A stretch of 64,000 bases of DNA from assembly GCA_035935115.1 (NCBI GenBank), contig DASYXK010000002.1, forward strand, positions 62,001 through 126,000, given 5' to 3'. The notes beneath the pieces are model-generated. The model worked only from the letters and a program-made list of their open reading frames with translations, did not search any database and was not told the DNA's origin. The position numbers were made by a program, and so were the translations under genes. The DNA is from TA-20 sp035935115. Its GTDB lineage: Archaea > Thermoproteota > Nitrososphaeria > Nitrososphaerales > Nitrosopumilaceae. This document shows, in pieces, positions 61,720 to 64,000 of the stretch. Position 1 is the first letter of the stretch; each line of letters starts with the position of its first letter.

Positions 61720-62637
61720 ATGCACAAAACTGATATTCAGTTAACGTTAAGAATGACATTTAGTTTTCTAGTTCTGGCAATAATTTATCTTGCATTTCTT
61801 AGCTTCATATCACTATATTTTGGATTAGGAATATTACCAATGGCAGTAATTGCTGGTTTGATGATCGGAGCTCAGTGGTATTTTTCAGATAGGATAGTTC
61901 TTTGGAGCACTGGTACTAAACTAGTCACAAAAGAGGAATATCCTATTTTGCATGAAATTGTTGAAAGACTTGCTGCAAAAGCGAATATCCCAAAACCACG
62001 AATAGGAGTAGTAAATATGGAAGTGGCAAACTCATTTGCCACAGGAAAGGGACCAAAAAGTTCAGTGGTTGTGGTAACTACAGGTCTTATGAAAATTTTA
62101 GAAAAAGACGAACTAGAGGGAGTACTATCACACGAGCTTACTCACATCAAACATCGAGACGTTACAGTTATCACTCTGGCAAGTCTGTTTTCTACTATTG
62201 CATGGTTTGTCATGCAATCCTCTATGTTTGGTGCAATGTGGGGTGGATATGGGTATGGTTCTGGAGGAAGACAACAACAAGGTGGAGGAATATTTTTGGT
62301 TTTGATTGTAGCTGCAATTGTATGGTTTCTAAGTTTTATAATAATACGTGCCATATCCAGATACCGAGAATTTGCTGCAGATAGCGGTGGTGCCTATATG
62401 ACAGGCCAGCCTTTGTTTCTCTCAAGGGCACTAATGAAAATAAGCGGTGAGGTAAAAGTAGCTCCAAAACCAGAACTAAAACGAATTGAAGGAATGAATG
62501 CATTTTTCATAATTCCAGCCATGTCGGGTCAAACTATAGCGCGATTTTTTGCGACACATCCTCCAGTTGAAGAAAGAGTAAAACGTTTAATGGAAATTGA
62601 GGCTGAACTTCGTAGATCTGATCAGGTTGATTCATGA
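61720..62637 (+). CDS. htpX: HtpX-type membrane metalloprotease
   Basis: 305 residues. Two N-terminal membrane helices, the HExxH zinc motif in LSHELTHIKHRD, a Gly-rich loop (GGYGYGSGGRQQQGGG), two further helices and the third ligand Glu in YREFAADSGGAYM. M48 protease for membrane-protein quality control. Downstream 62638-62770 holds only the promoter of the next gene. Confidence 0.94.
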   Translation: MHKTDIQLTLRMTFSFLVLAIIYLAFLSFISLYFGLGILPMAVIAGLMIGAQWYFSDRIVLWSTGTKLVTKEEYPILHEIVERLAAKANIPKPRIGVVNMEVANSFATGKGPKSSVVVVTTGLMKILEKDELEGVLSHELTHIKHRDVTVITLASLFSTIAWFVMQSSMFGAMWGGYGYGSGGRQQQGGGIFLVLIVAAIVWFLSFIIIRAISRYREFAADSGGAYMTGQPLFLSRALMKISGEVKVAPKPELKRIEGMNAFFIIPAMSGQTIARFFATHPPVEERVKRLMEIEAELRRSDQVDS

Positions 62638-62770
62638 CTCATACATAAAAATTTTTATAAAAAAGAATTTTTTAAATATAAAATCTGTAAATTAATATTT
62701 AACAAGCTAATTTTCATATTAAATTCACACAAAACAGCTAATTATTATATAGGCATATCTTATGTAAGGC

Positions 62771-62923
62771 ATGTCAGAAGCTGGTTGGCAGACATATGCA
62801 GCAGCGGCTGGTGCACTTGCAATAACTATTGCAATCTACTTTGCAGAACGTGCCTATAGGTACAAACGAATGAAAGAGAACAAACATGTTGGTACCTATG
62901 GATTCAACTTCGAAAAAGAGTAA
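62771..62923 (+). CDS. 50-residue single-span membrane protein
   Basis: ATG 62771. One membrane helix (TYAAAAGALAITIAIYF, about residues 8-24) is followed by a basic stretch (ERAYRYKRMKENK), so the C-terminus is probably inside. The tail is HVGTYGFNFEKE. No family recognised, but composition and codon use look coding. Could be a small subunit of a membrane complex. Confidence 0.65.
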   Translation: MSEAGWQTYAAAAGALAITIAIYFAERAYRYKRMKENKHVGTYGFNFEKE

Positions 62924-63262
62924 CATAAAACTATCATTTAACTTCGGATTCAAAACAAGAATAAACTATATTCAAAATATTAAACCCTGATTTTTGGATA
63001 AAAAATATTGTTATTTACAGCAGTCAGATACCCCAGGTATAATTCTTCATGTGTCTCAGACTACCCAATCATCATTCTGCTTTGTTTAATTATCAAAATT
63101 CCTTTATAATATACATGATCTCAAATCTTGACAATTTTATACTCTTATTATTTAGAAATCTCCATTGTTATTTTTGCTATATCTATATAGGTAAGAATTT
63201 TTCACTAAATTGTTGGGCGAGACTATGTTAGGTATTAAATAAAATTTCAAGAAATTAATGGT
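62924..63262. other. Gene-free, very AT-rich stretch
   Basis: 339 bp with no supported gene. It contains several TATA-like elements (for example atttataatat near 63105) and short polypyrimidine runs. A non-coding RNA cannot be excluded, but no conserved fold is visible to me. Confidence 0.45.
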
Positions 63263-63835
63263 ATGAGTGAGGAGATTCTTGAGAGAATAGTTTCTGCAGG
63301 TTTAAATGGAATCAAAAAGGCAGAATTAAAAAAAACCTTTGGAAAGAACTGTGATTATATTTTACAAAATTTAATAGATGCAGAACAAATTTTTGTTGAG
63401 AAAAAAGGTGTAGCATATTTTGTATGGACGCGAGATAACTATATTTCATATTTATCTCAAAATGATCCCAAATGCAAGATTGTTCTTAGTATGGCTATGG
63501 GGAAAAGTCACTCGGCGGCTAAAGTTAAAGAATATACCAACAACATAGGAGAAACAGCAAACAAAACACCACAACAAAATGTTGCAGGTCAAGAAAGTGA
63601 TTTTAAGGCTGAATTTGACAGACGTTTGACAGAATCTTCAACTTCTATAGGATGGGCACCTTTCTCAGATATAAGGAAAAAGATATGTGACTCTAAAAAG
63701 ATCTCACCAGAAAACTTTTACTCTATGGCAGCTGAACTTGTGGAAAGACACAAGGAAAGATACGAAATATCATCAGGTGGCCAGGAAGGAATCATCATGC
63801 GTGGACTAGTTCATGGTTATGTGAGGAATGTCTGA
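63263..63835 (+). CDS. Winged-helix protein of unknown function
   Basis: 190 residues. Residues 1-60 look like a winged helix (ILERIVSAGLNGIKKAELKK, then VEKKGVAYFVWT), and the last 90 like a second helical DNA-binding unit (FSDIRKKICDSKKISPENFY). A polar linker joins them. Its stop overlaps the next ATG as TGATG, so it works with the gene that follows. Confidence 0.65.
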   Translation: MSEEILERIVSAGLNGIKKAELKKTFGKNCDYILQNLIDAEQIFVEKKGVAYFVWTRDNYISYLSQNDPKCKIVLSMAMGKSHSAAKVKEYTNNIGETANKTPQQNVAGQESDFKAEFDRRLTESSTSIGWAPFSDIRKKICDSKKISPENFYSMAAELVERHKERYEISSGGQEGIIMRGLVHGYVRNV

Positions 63836-64000
63836 TGTACGCATATCAATTAGAAAATAACCCGTACCCAAGTAGCCCAACTCCGACAGAAAAGGATGCA
63901 AGAATTCTTGGAGGAAAAAGACACAAAGAAGCCAAATCCGCTATTTTAGAATGTATTAAAGAATTATGCAACAAAGTTGGTGGACGAGATTCAAACGATG
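63835..64000 (+). CDS. 5' end of a probable ATPase partner gene (cut by the window)
   Basis: Starts MYAYQLENNPYPSSPTP and continues to the right edge through RILGGKRHKEAK; 55 codons are visible. The NP-[FY]-...-GG-[KR]-x2-E pattern resembles the N-terminus of AAA-type ATPases with an ORC/Cdc6-like lead-in, but no Walker motif is in view. Coupled to the winged-helix gene. Confidence 0.5.
   Translation, partial: MYAYQLENNPYPSSPTPTEKDARILGGKRHKEAKSAILECIKELCNKVGGRDSND

Noticed and set aside
1..64000. Search for tRNA, rRNA, CRISPR arrays, insertion sequences, att sites and replication origins
   Set aside because: Nothing convincing was seen by eye: no T-loop GTTCRANNC with a matching acceptor stem, no spaced direct repeats, no transposase.

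Overview
The window is a chromosomal piece of an AT-rich archaeon of the Nitrososphaerota (Thaumarchaeota, the ammonia-oxidising lineage). The lineage call rests on a PEFG-CTERM sorting signal at the left edge, archaeal information-processing genes (RpoD, L18e, L13, S9, SBDS, exosome Rrp4/41/42, L37Ae, Pcc1, prefoldin beta, Nob1, XPF-type nuclease), a group II chaperonin, CofE for coenzyme F420, and mostly leaderless promoters with a TATA-like box about 26 bp before the start codon. Genus is not determined; no amo genes, rRNA, tRNA, CRISPR array or insertion sequence was seen.

Region 1, about 0.3-28 kb, is a stress and energy-charge island. It holds seven intact universal stress proteins, six CBS-domain proteins (one with an HPF-like tail), a thermosome subunit, Hsp20, a TIR-domain protein, malate dehydrogenase, a copper protein with polyhydroxyalkanoate synthase, a hydrolase/phosphoribosyltransferase pair, MgtC, an NRAMP-type transporter, a P1B metal ATPase, an ATP-cone/nuclease protein, AMP phosphorylase and an MgtA-type ATPase. 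Almost every transcription unit in it is preceded by the same 18-bp inverted repeat, ATTATCA-N4-TGATAAT with a TCA-N4-TGA core. In 18 of 21 sites its centre lies 48.5-50.5 bp before a start codon, just upstream of a TATA-like box. One site serves two divergent genes and one still stands before a decayed stress-protein gene. I read this as one regulon. Its gene content resembles the Mycobacterium DosR dormancy regulon, though the operator is different and no regulator is identified. Between the genes lie remnants of an alcohol dehydrogenase, a universal stress protein and a disulfide oxidoreductase.

Region 2, about 30.8-46 kb, is metabolic: L-2-hydroxyglutarate oxidase, an HD hydrolase, a 2-hydroxyacid dehydrogenase, a radical SAM protein, 2-oxoacid:ferredoxin oxidoreductase, CofE, and two different dehydratase pairs of the isopropylmalate/homoaconitate family, with several lineage-restricted hypothetical genes.

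Region 3, about 46-57 kb, holds two divergent information-processing operons: RpoD-L18e-L13-S9-nucleotidyltransferase on the minus strand and SBDS-exosome-L37Ae-Pcc1-prefoldin-nuclease on the plus strand. It continues with a frameshifted sulfurtransferase, Nob1, NAD kinase, an intact sulfurtransferase and a ferredoxin fusion.

Region 4, 57.7-64 kb, carries a membrane glycosyltransferase, a long coiled-coil protein, MsrB, HtpX, two small genes (one with a perfect operator-like palindrome over its start) and a winged-helix protein coupled to a gene cut by the right edge.
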